Assembly: GCA_964479745.1 (NCBI GenBank)
Contig: CAYZNJ010000041.1
Coordinates: forward strand, 1-6,426
From: JACPNK01 sp964479745
Lineage (GTDB): Bacteria; Patescibacteriota; Minisyncoccia; 2-02-FULL-40-12; IGHO2-12-FULL-4
DNA: 6,426 nt
Direction of reading: 5' to 3'
The first letter of the stretch is position 1. Each line of letters opens with the position of its first letter. The translations under genes were made by a program, and so were the position numbers. Positions 1-5,295 of this stretch are shown here, piece after piece. The notes under the pieces were generated by a model. The model did not search any database. It was not told the origin of the DNA and saw only the letters and a list, made by a program, of their open reading frames with translations.

Positions 1-2
1 AG

Positions 3-86
3 CGAGCTTTCTCGCTGGAAGAAAGTGAGCGTCCGGAAAAAGCAGTAATCACCGGACTACATAAGTTGCTAAAAATCATTTTTTAA
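3..86 (+). CDS. Possible C-terminal end of a gene entering from the left (partial)
   Basis: The third plus-strand frame is open from the window edge to a TAA at 84-86 and reads 27 codons ending in ITGLHKLLKIIF. The segment is charged and then amphipathic, as in a real protein C-terminus. It would converge on the minus-strand membrane-protein gene, with an 11-base overlap of the two 3' ends (76-86). Frame 1 is also open but stops at 46-48. With only 27 residues no family can be recognised, and chance openness is a real alternative. Confidence 0.35.
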   Translation, partial: RAFSLEESERPEKAVITGLHKLLKIIF

Positions 87-438
87 TCAAAAACACCGTT
101 ATAGACGCAACATAAACCCCGAATTTGACCCAGGCAATTATCGCCAGCATCCGCCTTTCAGAAATTTTCACTCCGGAAATTTTATGCAGATAAGTGGCGA
201 GAAAAGAACCATCGTGGTCAAAATCCGGATTGACTTTTCTCCTAGCTTTTTCTTCCCACAAAGTCAGCGGACAGTAGCCCAAAAGCAGATTCAAAAGCAG
301 GGTCGCCGTCACGATAGTCAAGTGCCAGTAAAAATACCACGGATTGTAAAACACAAAAACCGTCCCGCCTATTAGCAGTGCTACCCACAAAAAATGTGCA
401 ACGACAAGTAAATTTGCTAAAAATTTATACCTATACAC
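76..438 (-). CDS. DUF2784-family small membrane protein
   Basis: The 120-residue product is mostly membrane. One hydrophobic helix spans about residues 6-30, a second about 35-55, and a third about 97-118, before a KK end. The second helix runs into CPLTLWEE (56-63), the Cys-Pro-Leu-Thr...Glu signature I associate with the DUF2784 family, whose members have about this length and a His-containing first helix (AHFLW at 14-18). The family is an uncharacterised membrane protein family and no activity can be assigned. The start is a GTG at 438-436; an in-frame TAG lies four codons upstream, so no earlier start exists. There is no clear Shine-Dalgarno sequence. The gene lies downstream of the terminator at 466-492, so it probably has its own promoter. 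An AT-rich TATAAA (462-457) is a possible -10 box without a clear -35. The family call comes from memory of the motif. Confidence 0.72.
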   Translation of the reverse strand: MYRYKFLANLLVVAHFLWVALLIGGTVFVFYNPWYFYWHLTIVTATLLLNLLLGYCPLTLWEEKARRKVNPDFDHDGSFLATYLHKISGVKISERRMLAIIAWVKFGVYVASITVFLIKK

Positions 439-465
439 AAAGTAATTCTAACAAATTTTATAGAT

Positions 466-492
466 AAATTAAAAAGCTGGCTCATACCAGCT
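466..492 (-). terminator. Intrinsic terminator of the 68-residue protein gene
   Basis: Read on the minus strand, AGCTGG (492-487), a six-base loop TATGAG and CCAGCT (480-475) form a perfect 6-bp hairpin, followed directly by TTTTAATTT. The loop contains the TGA stop codon (484-482) of the gene it ends, so the last sense codons lie in the hairpin's first arm. Confidence 0.75.
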
Positions 493-688
493 GATCAGAT
501 TTTTGTTCTAACAACTTAGCAGCTTGAAGATAACCATTGCGCAAACCTTGAAAGTAAGCGTCAGCACCATCATCAATTCCAACACTTCCAGTTGCTTCCA
601 TGTTAGCTTTTTCTGCTTCACTTTTCAGCAGATTTATGACTGACGACAGTTTTACAATCTTCTTTACAACTAAAACCTTTTTGACCAT
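482..688 (-). CDS. Small hypothetical protein, 68 residues
   Basis: The open frame extends up to 760, but the ATG at 688-686 is the better start: AGGAG lies exactly 7 bases upstream (700-696), and the 24 upstream codons resemble non-coding leader. The product starts with a basic, valine/lysine-rich stretch (MVKKVLVVKKIVK), followed by a helical region with alternating charge (LLKSEAEKANMEA). A Gly/Asp-rich turn (about 35-45) leads to a second amphipathic helix (YFQGLRNGYLQAAKLLEQK, about 45-63). There is no signal peptide, membrane helix, cysteine pair or catalytic motif. I do not recognise the family. A promoter, ribosome binding site and terminator all fit this frame, so it is very likely a real single-gene transcription unit. 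It is divergent from the endonuclease-like gene at 836, and the function is unknown. Confidence 0.75.
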   Translation of the reverse strand: MVKKVLVVKKIVKLSSVINLLKSEAEKANMEATGSVGIDDGADAYFQGLRNGYLQAAKLLEQKSDQLV

Positions 689-695
689 TACTTGT

Positions 696-700
696 CTCCT
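696..700 (-). promoter_or_regulatory. Ribosome binding site that fixes the start at 688
   Basis: AGGAG on the minus strand (within AAGGAGACAAG), with a 7-base spacer to ATG at 688. No comparable site precedes the upstream candidate start at 760, so this site decides for the 68-residue form. Confidence 0.8.
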
Positions 701-731
701 TATTAACATTAACAAACGAGGTACTTGGCAG

Positions 732-760
732 AGCGTATCAAAAATGTTCACAGAAAGCAA
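732..760 (-). promoter_or_regulatory. Candidate sigma70-type promoter for the 68-residue protein gene
   Basis: On the minus strand TTGCTT (760-755) is separated by 17 bases from TACGCT (737-732), and the -10 is preceded by TG at the extended -10 position (740-739). Transcription would begin near 725, giving a leader of about 37 bases that includes the AGGAG site. The -10 matches consensus only partly, and the spacing plus the TG element are the main support. Confidence 0.4.
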
Positions 761-766
761 GTTTTG

Positions 767-809
767 TGTCCCTGTCGGGATTTGAACCGGTGTTGTATTT
801 GCAGGTTTA
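767..809 (-). pseudogene. Decayed tRNA 3'-end-like sequence
   Basis: On the minus strand, CCGG TTCAAAT CCCGA (789-775 region) followed by CAGGGAC and A (774-767) reads like a T-arm, the 3' strand of an acceptor stem and a discriminator base. TTCAAAT is a canonical T-loop. The would-be T-stem (ACCGG/CCCGA) has two mismatches. No partner GTCCCTG for the acceptor stem lies in the preceding ~100 minus-strand bases, nor is there a D-arm. TTGTAAA plus CCTGC (about 809-798) could be the 3' half of an anticodon arm, but its 5' half is missing. I read this as a broken tRNA copy or an attachment-site-like remnant; a coincidental match is possible. Confidence 0.4.
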
Positions 810-819
810 CAAATACAAC
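792..819. repeat. Perfect 10-bp inverted repeat upstream of the endonuclease-like gene
   Basis: GTTGTATTTG (792-801) and CAAATACAAC (810-819) are exact reverse complements separated by eight bases. The repeat lies 17 bases before the ATG at 836 and covers the -35 box and most of the spacer of the plus-strand promoter. A repeat in this place is a natural operator for a DNA-binding protein, and the adjacent gene encodes a helix-turn-helix protein. No T-run follows on either strand, so it is not an intrinsic terminator. Confidence 0.7.
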
Positions 820-827
820 GGTATAAT
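799..827 (+). promoter_or_regulatory. Candidate promoter of the HTH/LAGLIDADG-like gene
   Basis: TTGCAG (799-804) and a perfect TATAAT (822-827) are separated by 17 bases. The expected start of transcription is around 833-836, essentially at the ATG of the gene, so the mRNA would be leaderless or nearly so. No Shine-Dalgarno sequence lies before that ATG, which agrees. The -35 matches consensus only in TTG. Confidence 0.55.
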
Positions 828-835
828 TAGATTAT

Positions 836-1501
836 ATGTATAGTCATTCTGTTAGACTGGAGGTACGAAAATTGCGAAGCAAGAATGGTTTAACTTTTAA
901 AGAAATAGGGGTAATATTCCCCTATTTAAGCAAAGGTACAATCAGCAGCTGGGTACGCGATATAAATCTTCAACCAAAGCAAGAAAAAAGAATTCTTGAA
1001 AAACAACTAAAACGAAGGGCTGAGTTCCAAGAATACAATAGACAAAAACATGAAGAGGCGATTAAAGACACAAAACGTGTTATGCTACAAGCAAAAAGAG
1101 AGATTGGCAGATTATCAAAAAGGGACTTGATGATAGCAGGAGCCGCATTGTATTGGGCTGAGGGACACAACAAAAGTAGTCATGTGATAGAATTCGCAAA
1201 CTCAAATCCAAAAATAATTTTGCTTATAATGCGTTACTTCCGTAAGATTTTAAAGTTAAAAGAGTCTAAATTTAGATGTAAAATGACTCTACACCCAGGA
1301 ATTAATGAAAAAGAATGTTTAAAATTTTGGTCAAACCTAACCAGTATTCCTGTAAAACAGTTTCATAAAACTTGGACTAAACCCCCAAAAAGTAGTAGTG
1401 GTAAAATGCATAATATTTTATACAAAGGTACTGTAGTGATTAGAATTTGTGATGTTGTAAAATTAAGAAAATTAAAAGGGTACATAGAAGCCTTACACTA
1501 A
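836..1501 (+). CDS. Helix-turn-helix protein with LAGLIDADG-like endonuclease motif
   Basis: The 221-residue product begins with a helix-turn-helix (about residues 5-43): a first helix, LTFKEIG, a turn, and recognition helix KGTISSWVRD. A long, very basic coiled segment rich in Lys/Arg/Glu/Gln follows (46-97). Next comes IAGAALYWAEGHN (100-112), which resembles the LAGLIDADG helix, with E109 as the candidate metal-binding acid. After it come EFANSNP (119-125), a helix, FRCKMTLHPGINEKE (146-160), FWSNLTSIPVKQFHKTW (164-180), and a C-terminal strand/helix TVVIRICDVVKLRKLKGYIEAL. This order matches a family I recall as common in Patescibacteria and Actinobacteria, usually annotated as hypothetical or LAGLIDADG-like. 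Only one LAGLIDADG-type helix is visible, so a nuclease would have to act as a dimer. The gene is visibly AT-rich (25-32% GC in two sampled 60-base lines) and ends three bases before tRNA-Glu. A site-specific nuclease or self-regulating DNA-binding protein is plausible, but activity is not shown. Confidence 0.72.
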   Translation: MYSHSVRLEVRKLRSKNGLTFKEIGVIFPYLSKGTISSWVRDINLQPKQEKRILEKQLKRRAEFQEYNRQKHEEAIKDTKRVMLQAKREIGRLSKRDLMIAGAALYWAEGHNKSSHVIEFANSNPKIILLIMRYFRKILKLKESKFRCKMTLHPGINEKECLKFWSNLTSIPVKQFHKTWTKPPKSSSGKMHNILYKGTVVIRICDVVKLRKLKGYIEALH

Positions 1502-1504
1502 AAT

Positions 1505-1579
1505 GCCTCTGTCGTCTAGTCTGGTCGAGGACGCCGCTTTCTCAGAGCGGAGACACGGGTTCGAATCCCGTCGGAGGTG
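1505..1579 (+). tRNA. tRNA-Glu (anticodon CTC)
   Basis: A full cloverleaf can be drawn. The acceptor stem GCCTCTG (1505-1511) pairs with CGGAGGT (1572-1578), with G-T and T-G wobbles, and the discriminator is G1579. The anticodon stem CCGCT/AGCGG (1534-1538/1546-1550) encloses loop TTCTCAG, so the anticodon CTC lies at 1541-1543 and reads GAG. The T-stem ACGGG/CCCGT (1555-1559/1567-1571) holds loop TTCGAAT. The TCGTCTAG D-arm start, the short variable region and discriminator G fit bacterial tRNA-Glu. CCA is not encoded, so it must be added by a nucleotidyltransferase. Only three bases separate it from the preceding stop codon, and no good promoter is visible in between, so it may be co-transcribed with the upstream gene. 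An ATTTTTT run follows at 1586-1592. Confidence 0.95.
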
Positions 1580-1604
1580 CAAAATATTTTTTGAACATGT
1601 TTCT

Positions 1605-1641
1605 AAAAAATAAAAAATCGTCCTTTAGTTTAACGATTTTT
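1605..1641 (-). terminator. Intrinsic terminator at the end of the dcw operon
   Basis: On the minus strand AAAAATCGT (1641-1633), an 11-base loop and ACGATTTTT (1621-1613) form a 9-bp hairpin followed by TATTTTTT. It overlaps the TAA stop (1642-1640) of the zinc-ribbon gene. Because the stem itself ends in a T-run on the plus strand too, it may also stop transcripts coming from tRNA-Glu, acting as a shared terminator between convergent units. Confidence 0.75.
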
Positions 1642-1888
1642 AATATAGAAAGTTGAAAGCAAAGTTAACCATATCGTCACCGCCCTTTTTTGCCGCTTTT
1701 ATTTTTATGAACCATTCGGCTTGATAAATTATAGTTTGATCACAATGACGACACTTTTTTTCAAAGTACTTTACCGTGTTAAACGGCAGACCAACTCCGT
1801 CTACAATATAGGTATTATTCTTTCCACACCAGGGACATTCGGTATTATAATGGTCGCCGACAGTAGTTCCATCCAAAGGTTTTTCCAC
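1640..1888 (-). CDS. Small zinc-ribbon protein, last gene of the dcw operon
   Basis: The 82-residue product carries two Cys-X2-Cys knuckles: CPWC at 18-21, as in rubredoxin or zinc-ribbon folds, and CRHC at 46-49. They are separated by 24 residues, including a Gly-rich turn (VDGVGLPFN). This is a classic four-cysteine zinc-ribbon layout. A basic patch (KIKAAKKGG, 62-70) and a hydrophobic aromatic tail (VNFAFNFLY) follow. The start is a GTG at 1888-1886, chosen because GAGGAG lies five bases upstream. It begins 23 bases after the murF stop and ends in the operon terminator, so it is probably co-transcribed with cell-wall genes. That position does not prove a cell-wall role. I cannot name a family beyond zinc ribbon; nucleic-acid or protein binding would be typical. 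Confidence 0.72.
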   Translation of the reverse strand: MEKPLDGTTVGDHYNTECPWCGKNNTYIVDGVGLPFNTVKYFEKKCRHCDQTIIYQAEWFIKIKAAKKGGDDMVNFAFNFLY

Positions 1889-1893
1889 GACAA

Positions 1894-1899
1894 CTCCTC
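1894..1899 (-). promoter_or_regulatory. Ribosome binding site for the zinc-ribbon gene
   Basis: GAGGAG on the minus strand, five bases before the GTG at 1888. It is the strongest Shine-Dalgarno site in the operon and supports a GTG start. Other genes of the cluster rely on overlaps or weak sites. Confidence 0.75.
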
Positions 1900-1911
1900 A
1901 AATAAGAAATT

Positions 1912-3210
1912 CTAAGCTTTATCTAACCATTTCTTGCTTTGCCTGACAAGAAGTTCTTTTTTTCTTTCCGGCTCAGCCATAATTTCTTCAACGATTCTTT
2001 CCATCCTCATGCCTTGAGAGCCTTTGACCAAAATCAAGTCCCCTTCTTGGATAAGTTCTTGGACTTTGTTTTTTGCTTCAGCAGAAGTGTCAAAAGAAAA
2101 AATCTCATCTTTCAACATTTGATTGCTTGCCGCATCTGCTATTATTTTTCCGCCCAGACCAATTGTAATCAGCTTGTCAGCAAAAACACCAGCGAAGTTA
2201 CCAACTTCCTGATGGGCCGCAACACTATATTTTCCAAGTTCCAGCATATCGCCTAAAACTGCAACTTTTCTCTTGGCTGGGAGTGCTTTGAGAGTTTCCA
2301 AAGCTAAGTGCGTTGAAGCCGGCGAAGCATTGTAAGTATCGTCAATAATAAAAGAATTCTTAATGCCTTTGAGTATTTTTAATCTGCCTGCCGGCGGCTG
2401 ATATTGAGAAAACGCTTCGCTTATATTTACAAGGTTGATGCCCAAAGAAAGACCTACTGCCGTCGCAGCGGCCACCGACCAAGCTTGAGATTTACCCAAA
2501 GCCCCGTCAATTTTCACCGGCACAAAACTGTCTGCATAATGAAGCTTAAAGCTAACGCCAAGTGGTTCGTTGCTGATGCCAATTCTATAATCAAAGTTTG
2601 AAACTTGAACTTGCGCACCCTCTTCAAAACCGAAGGTTAAAACTTTAGCTCTGGTTTTATGACGCATATCCAAAACTGCTTGGTCATCGTAGTTTAAAAT
2701 TGCAAGATCTCGGCCATCCAATACTTGAACCAGTTTTGACTTTTCTTGAGCCAATTCATCGGGGTCGGAAAAATACTCAACATGGACCGGAATTTTGCCG
2801 ATTGCCGTCACTATGCCGATATGCGGCTTAAAATCTTTGACAAGTTTGGCAATATCTCCCGGCTTGCCGGTTCCGTATTCCATAATTAAAATTTCCGGAT
2901 AGTTTTTGTCTTTTTGGAACAATCCGGCAAAAGATTTAAACAAAACCTTCAGCCAAAAAATATTTGTACCGCCTTTGTCGTAGTATTCTTCCGACCACTC
3001 TCCCAGAATTGTCATTGGTACGCCAAGTTCATTGTTTAAGTTGCCTCCGCTTACTCTAACTCTTTTATGCTCACGCAGAACGGAAGCAATCGCTTCTTTG
3101 GCCGATGTTTTACCGACATTGCCGGTAACAGCAATTATAGTCGGCTTTTGGCGACCTACTTTTATTTTGGCAAAACTAGTTAAGATGGGCGCAAGTATTT
3201 TTTTCTTCAT
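1912..3210 (-). CDS. murF: UDP-N-acetylmuramoyl-tripeptide--D-alanyl-D-alanine ligase (MurF), N-terminally short form
   Basis: MurF joins D-Ala-D-Ala to the UDP-MurNAc-tripeptide, using ATP, in the cytoplasm; this is the last soluble ligation of the peptidoglycan precursor. Visible Mur-ligase motifs are the P-loop TGNVGKTS (29-36), GGNLNNELGVP (55-65), the acidic EYGTGKPGDI (111-120; E. coli has ELGANHQGEI), HVE (143-145), EKSK with the likely carbamylated lysine (156-159), GRLK (275-278), DDTYNASP (290-297) and VLGDMLELG (318-326), then the C-terminal ligase domain. NLNN and DDTYNA favour MurF over other Mur ligases. The P-loop sits at residue 30, against roughly 108 in E. coli, so the N-terminal UDP-sugar-binding domain is absent; an extra segment at about 71-105 keeps the length at 432. 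ATG at 3210 lies four bases after the ftsI stop, with only a weak Shine-Dalgarno sequence, which suggests coupling. Confidence 0.9.
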   Translation of the reverse strand: MKKKILAPILTSFAKIKVGRQKPTIIAVTGNVGKTSAKEAIASVLREHKRVRVSGGNLNNELGVPMTILGEWSEEYYDKGGTNIFWLKVLFKSFAGLFQKDKNYPEILIMEYGTGKPGDIAKLVKDFKPHIGIVTAIGKIPVHVEYFSDPDELAQEKSKLVQVLDGRDLAILNYDDQAVLDMRHKTRAKVLTFGFEEGAQVQVSNFDYRIGISNEPLGVSFKLHYADSFVPVKIDGALGKSQAWSVAAATAVGLSLGINLVNISEAFSQYQPPAGRLKILKGIKNSFIIDDTYNASPASTHLALETLKALPAKRKVAVLGDMLELGKYSVAAHQEVGNFAGVFADKLITIGLGGKIIADAASNQMLKDEIFSFDTSAEAKNKVQELIQEGDLILVKGSQGMRMERIVEEIMAEPERKKELLVRQSKKWLDKA

Positions 3211-3214
3211 TTTT

Positions 3215-4867
3215 TTAGTTTCTCGTCGGCGGTATTTGGAAATAATTCAACAAAAAGCTGGTAATTTTACCTAGAGAGGGAGAGAGGCTGTCGGCAGCAA
3301 ACTTAATTCCTTTCGGTTTCTCCATTTTGATTAAAATCACAAAACGGGGAGAAAAAGCCGGAGCGAAACCCACTATATCATGAATAAAATCTTCCGAATA
3401 ACCGCCTTTCTTGGACGGAATTTGCGCCGTTCCGGTCTTACCCGCCACATCATAACCCTTTACCTTGGCCTTATCAAAACCATTTTCAACCACGCCCACC
3501 AGCATCGCTTTAATCTGGGATGACGTTTTTTCCGATATGGGCGTGCCTATCAACTCCGGTTTGGTTTCTGTTTTTGAGCCGTCCGGCTTGATAACTTCTT
3601 TTACAACATACGGCCGAAACAGTTTGCCGCCATTTGCTAAGGCCGAATAACCGTTAACTAACTGTAAAGGCGTAACCGCAATGCCCTGCCCGAAAGAAGC
3701 CGTAGCAAAGTTGATTTTTCTTTTGGAGTAAAGGTTGGAAATATCCCCCGCCGCTTCACCCGCCAAATCAACGCCGGTACTCTGGCCGAAACCAAAATTA
3801 ATCACATAGCTAAGAAAGTTTTCGTCACCCAATTTGTTTTCGGCAAACATGGCGCCGGTGTTCAGGGATTTTTCCAAAACCTGCTTCATGGTTTGGGTGC
3901 CGTAACTTTTTTCGTTGAAATTTTTAATTTTGTAGCCGGCAAGATCCACTTCACCGGAGTCAAAGTATGTGGTTTCCGGAGTAACTTTTTTCTGGTCTAT
4001 CGCTCCGCTCATGGTAAAGGGCTTAAAAGAAGAACCTGGCTCAAACATTTCCTGAACGGCCTTATTTACAAAGTTCTCCAAACGATATTGGCTGTAGTTA
4101 TTAGGGTCAAAACTGGGAGAGCCGGCTACCGCCAGCAGAGCTCCGTTTTGCGGATCTTCCACTATAACCGTCCCCGAAACCGGACCCCACTTATTCATCA
4201 GATAGCTTAATTCGTTTTCAACAAAAACTTGTATGTTTTTGTCAATTGTCAAAACCAAACTGTCGCCATCTCTGGTTTTTGCCTCCGGCGACAAATTCCT
4301 TTCTCTGCCGGAAAGCTGGGAATCATAAAAAGACTCCACTCCATACTGGCCAACCCTTTCATCTCCGTTAAAACCTAAAAAACCGATTACATGGCTTAAA
4401 AAAGAACCTTCGGAATAATATCTTCTTTCATCATAGCCTATGGAAATTTCTTTGAGAGCAAGTTTTTTTACCGCGTCCAATTCTTCAATAGAAGGATTTT
4501 TTTCAACAACTTCAAAAGAATCTTCTTTTTTGCTGAAAAGTTTTTGCGCTTCTTCTTCCGATATTTTTAAAATGTCGGCCAGTTTTTTGGCAGACTCGTC
4601 CGTATTTTTGCTTTCACTTGGAGATACAAAAATATATGGATACGATTTTTGAGCGGCCACCAGCCGTTTCTCGCCAGTACTCAAGTCTTGAACATAAATG
4701 TTTCCTCGCCTTATGACATTTTCTTTTTGGCTCTGGTACTGGCTGTCAGCTATTTTTAGGAAAGAACTGTGGCGAAGATAAGACAAAGAAAAAAGCCTAT
4801 AAAAAATAAGGCCTGCCGCCAAAAATAAAATCAGTAAAAATAGATTGACTCGCCAGTGAGATAGCAT
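3215..4867 (-). CDS. ftsI: Class B penicillin-binding protein, septal transpeptidase FtsI/PBP2-like
   Basis: This is a membrane-anchored D,D-transpeptidase that cross-links peptidoglycan, most likely at the division septum with FtsW and FtsL. Counting from the ATG at 4867 (550 residues), one membrane anchor covers about 5-27. The class B RRGNIY segment is at 53-58, and the pedestal domain extends to about 200. The transpeptidase domain has SSFK (279-282, nucleophile Ser279), SLN (334-336) and KTGT (477-480), with ATASFGQGIAVTPLQL between. No PASTA domain follows; the protein ends soon after the KTG-containing half. The frame also allows a TTG start at 4873, two codons earlier; neither has a clear ribosome binding site and I prefer ATG. 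It lies about 23 bases after the ftsL-like gene and 4 before murF. Position after ftsL favours FtsI over an elongation PBP2. Confidence 0.93.
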   Translation of the reverse strand: MLSHWRVNLFLLILFLAAGLIFYRLFSLSYLRHSSFLKIADSQYQSQKENVIRRGNIYVQDLSTGEKRLVAAQKSYPYIFVSPSESKNTDESAKKLADILKISEEEAQKLFSKKEDSFEVVEKNPSIEELDAVKKLALKEISIGYDERRYYSEGSFLSHVIGFLGFNGDERVGQYGVESFYDSQLSGRERNLSPEAKTRDGDSLVLTIDKNIQVFVENELSYLMNKWGPVSGTVIVEDPQNGALLAVAGSPSFDPNNYSQYRLENFVNKAVQEMFEPGSSFKPFTMSGAIDQKKVTPETTYFDSGEVDLAGYKIKNFNEKSYGTQTMKQVLEKSLNTGAMFAENKLGDENFLSYVINFGFGQSTGVDLAGEAAGDISNLYSKRKINFATASFGQGIAVTPLQLVNGYSALANGGKLFRPYVVKEVIKPDGSKTETKPELIGTPISEKTSSQIKAMLVGVVENGFDKAKVKGYDVAGKTGTAQIPSKKGGYSEDFIHDIVGFAPAFSPRFVILIKMEKPKGIKFAADSLSPSLGKITSFLLNYFQIPPTRN

Positions 4868-4890
4868 AAGCAAAAATTTTCAGAGTCAAA

Positions 4891-5295
4891 CTATTGGGAT
4901 ACGCTCTTTCCCGTTGAGTTAACTTGGGCTAGATTGCTCTGATCGAAAATATATTCCGCATTTTTCTGTTCAACCAGCCCAGTCTGCTTGCTAAAAACTA
5001 AAAGGGAGGCCAGATTAACGGCGTCGGATTTTTGAGAAACAAGATTGTTGTTTTCGACGGTCAGCTCCGACAGTTTGACCCTTAGCAAATTTTCCTTATA
5101 TTCGCTAGCCGCCAAAAAGTTAGACCAGAAGGCGTAAAAGACAATTAAACCAGCAACTAGAGCCAGAAATAATAAATTTAAAGTTAGCCAGTTTTTCTCA
5201 AAGCTTATTTCGGTTAAAACAACAACTTTCTGGCCGTGTATTGAAACCGGACCATCATTCCTCACTTCTCCTTGTATTAATTTTCTAGTCGTCAT
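4891..5295 (-). CDS. ftsL: FtsL-like bitopic division protein
   Basis: The 134-residue product has a cytoplasmic N-terminal part of about 35 residues, one membrane helix (about 36-60, NLLFLALVAGLIVFYAFW) and an extracytoplasmic heptad-like coiled coil (about 65-100). A short end contains TGLVEQKNAEYIF, similar to the 'xGLxxP' region after FtsL coiled coils. This topology and the position between rsmH and ftsI identify it as FtsL-like (possibly FtsB/DivIC-like), which links FtsI/FtsW to the rest of the division complex. Sequence conservation in this family is too weak for a firm name by sequence alone. ATG at 5295-5293 overlaps the rsmH stop (TGA 5294-5292) in an ATGA, so translation is probably coupled. 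Confidence 0.75.
   Translation of the reverse strand: MTTRKLIQGEVRNDGPVSIHGQKVVVLTEISFEKNWLTLNLLFLALVAGLIVFYAFWSNFLAASEYKENLLRVKLSELTVENNNLVSQKSDAVNLASLLVFSKQTGLVEQKNAEYIFDQSNLAQVNSTGKSVSQ

Noticed and set aside
1..16. Perfect 6-bp hairpin AGCGAG-CTTT-CTCGCT at the window edge
   Set aside because: No T-run follows on the plus strand, and the minus-strand continuation lies outside. It falls in the open plus-strand frame, so it may be only coding sequence.
689..760. N-terminal extension of the 68-residue protein to 92 residues
   Set aside because: The extension has no ribosome binding site and overlaps the candidate promoter and the AGGAG site, which sits at the ideal distance from the internal ATG.
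831..836. Minus-strand TATAAT as a second, divergent promoter for the small gene
   Set aside because: No acceptable -35 box is found 16-18 bases upstream on that strand; the TTGCTT-17-TACGCT pair nearer the gene fits better.
836..1579. tRNA-embedded group I intron carrying the endonuclease-like gene
   Set aside because: The tRNA-Glu is intact and contiguous, the remnant on the left is on the opposite strand, and no 5' half of its tRNA or intron core was found.
1721..2256. Plus-strand open frames antisense to the zinc-ribbon and murF genes, and similar ones within ftsI and rsmH
   Set aside because: They are shadows of well-supported minus-strand genes, with no recognisable domains or ribosome binding sites.
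2386..2402. GC-rich GCCTGCCGGCGGC stretch that looks like a repeat unit
   Set aside because: It encodes the conserved QPPAGRL segment of MurF, with no copies elsewhere in the window.
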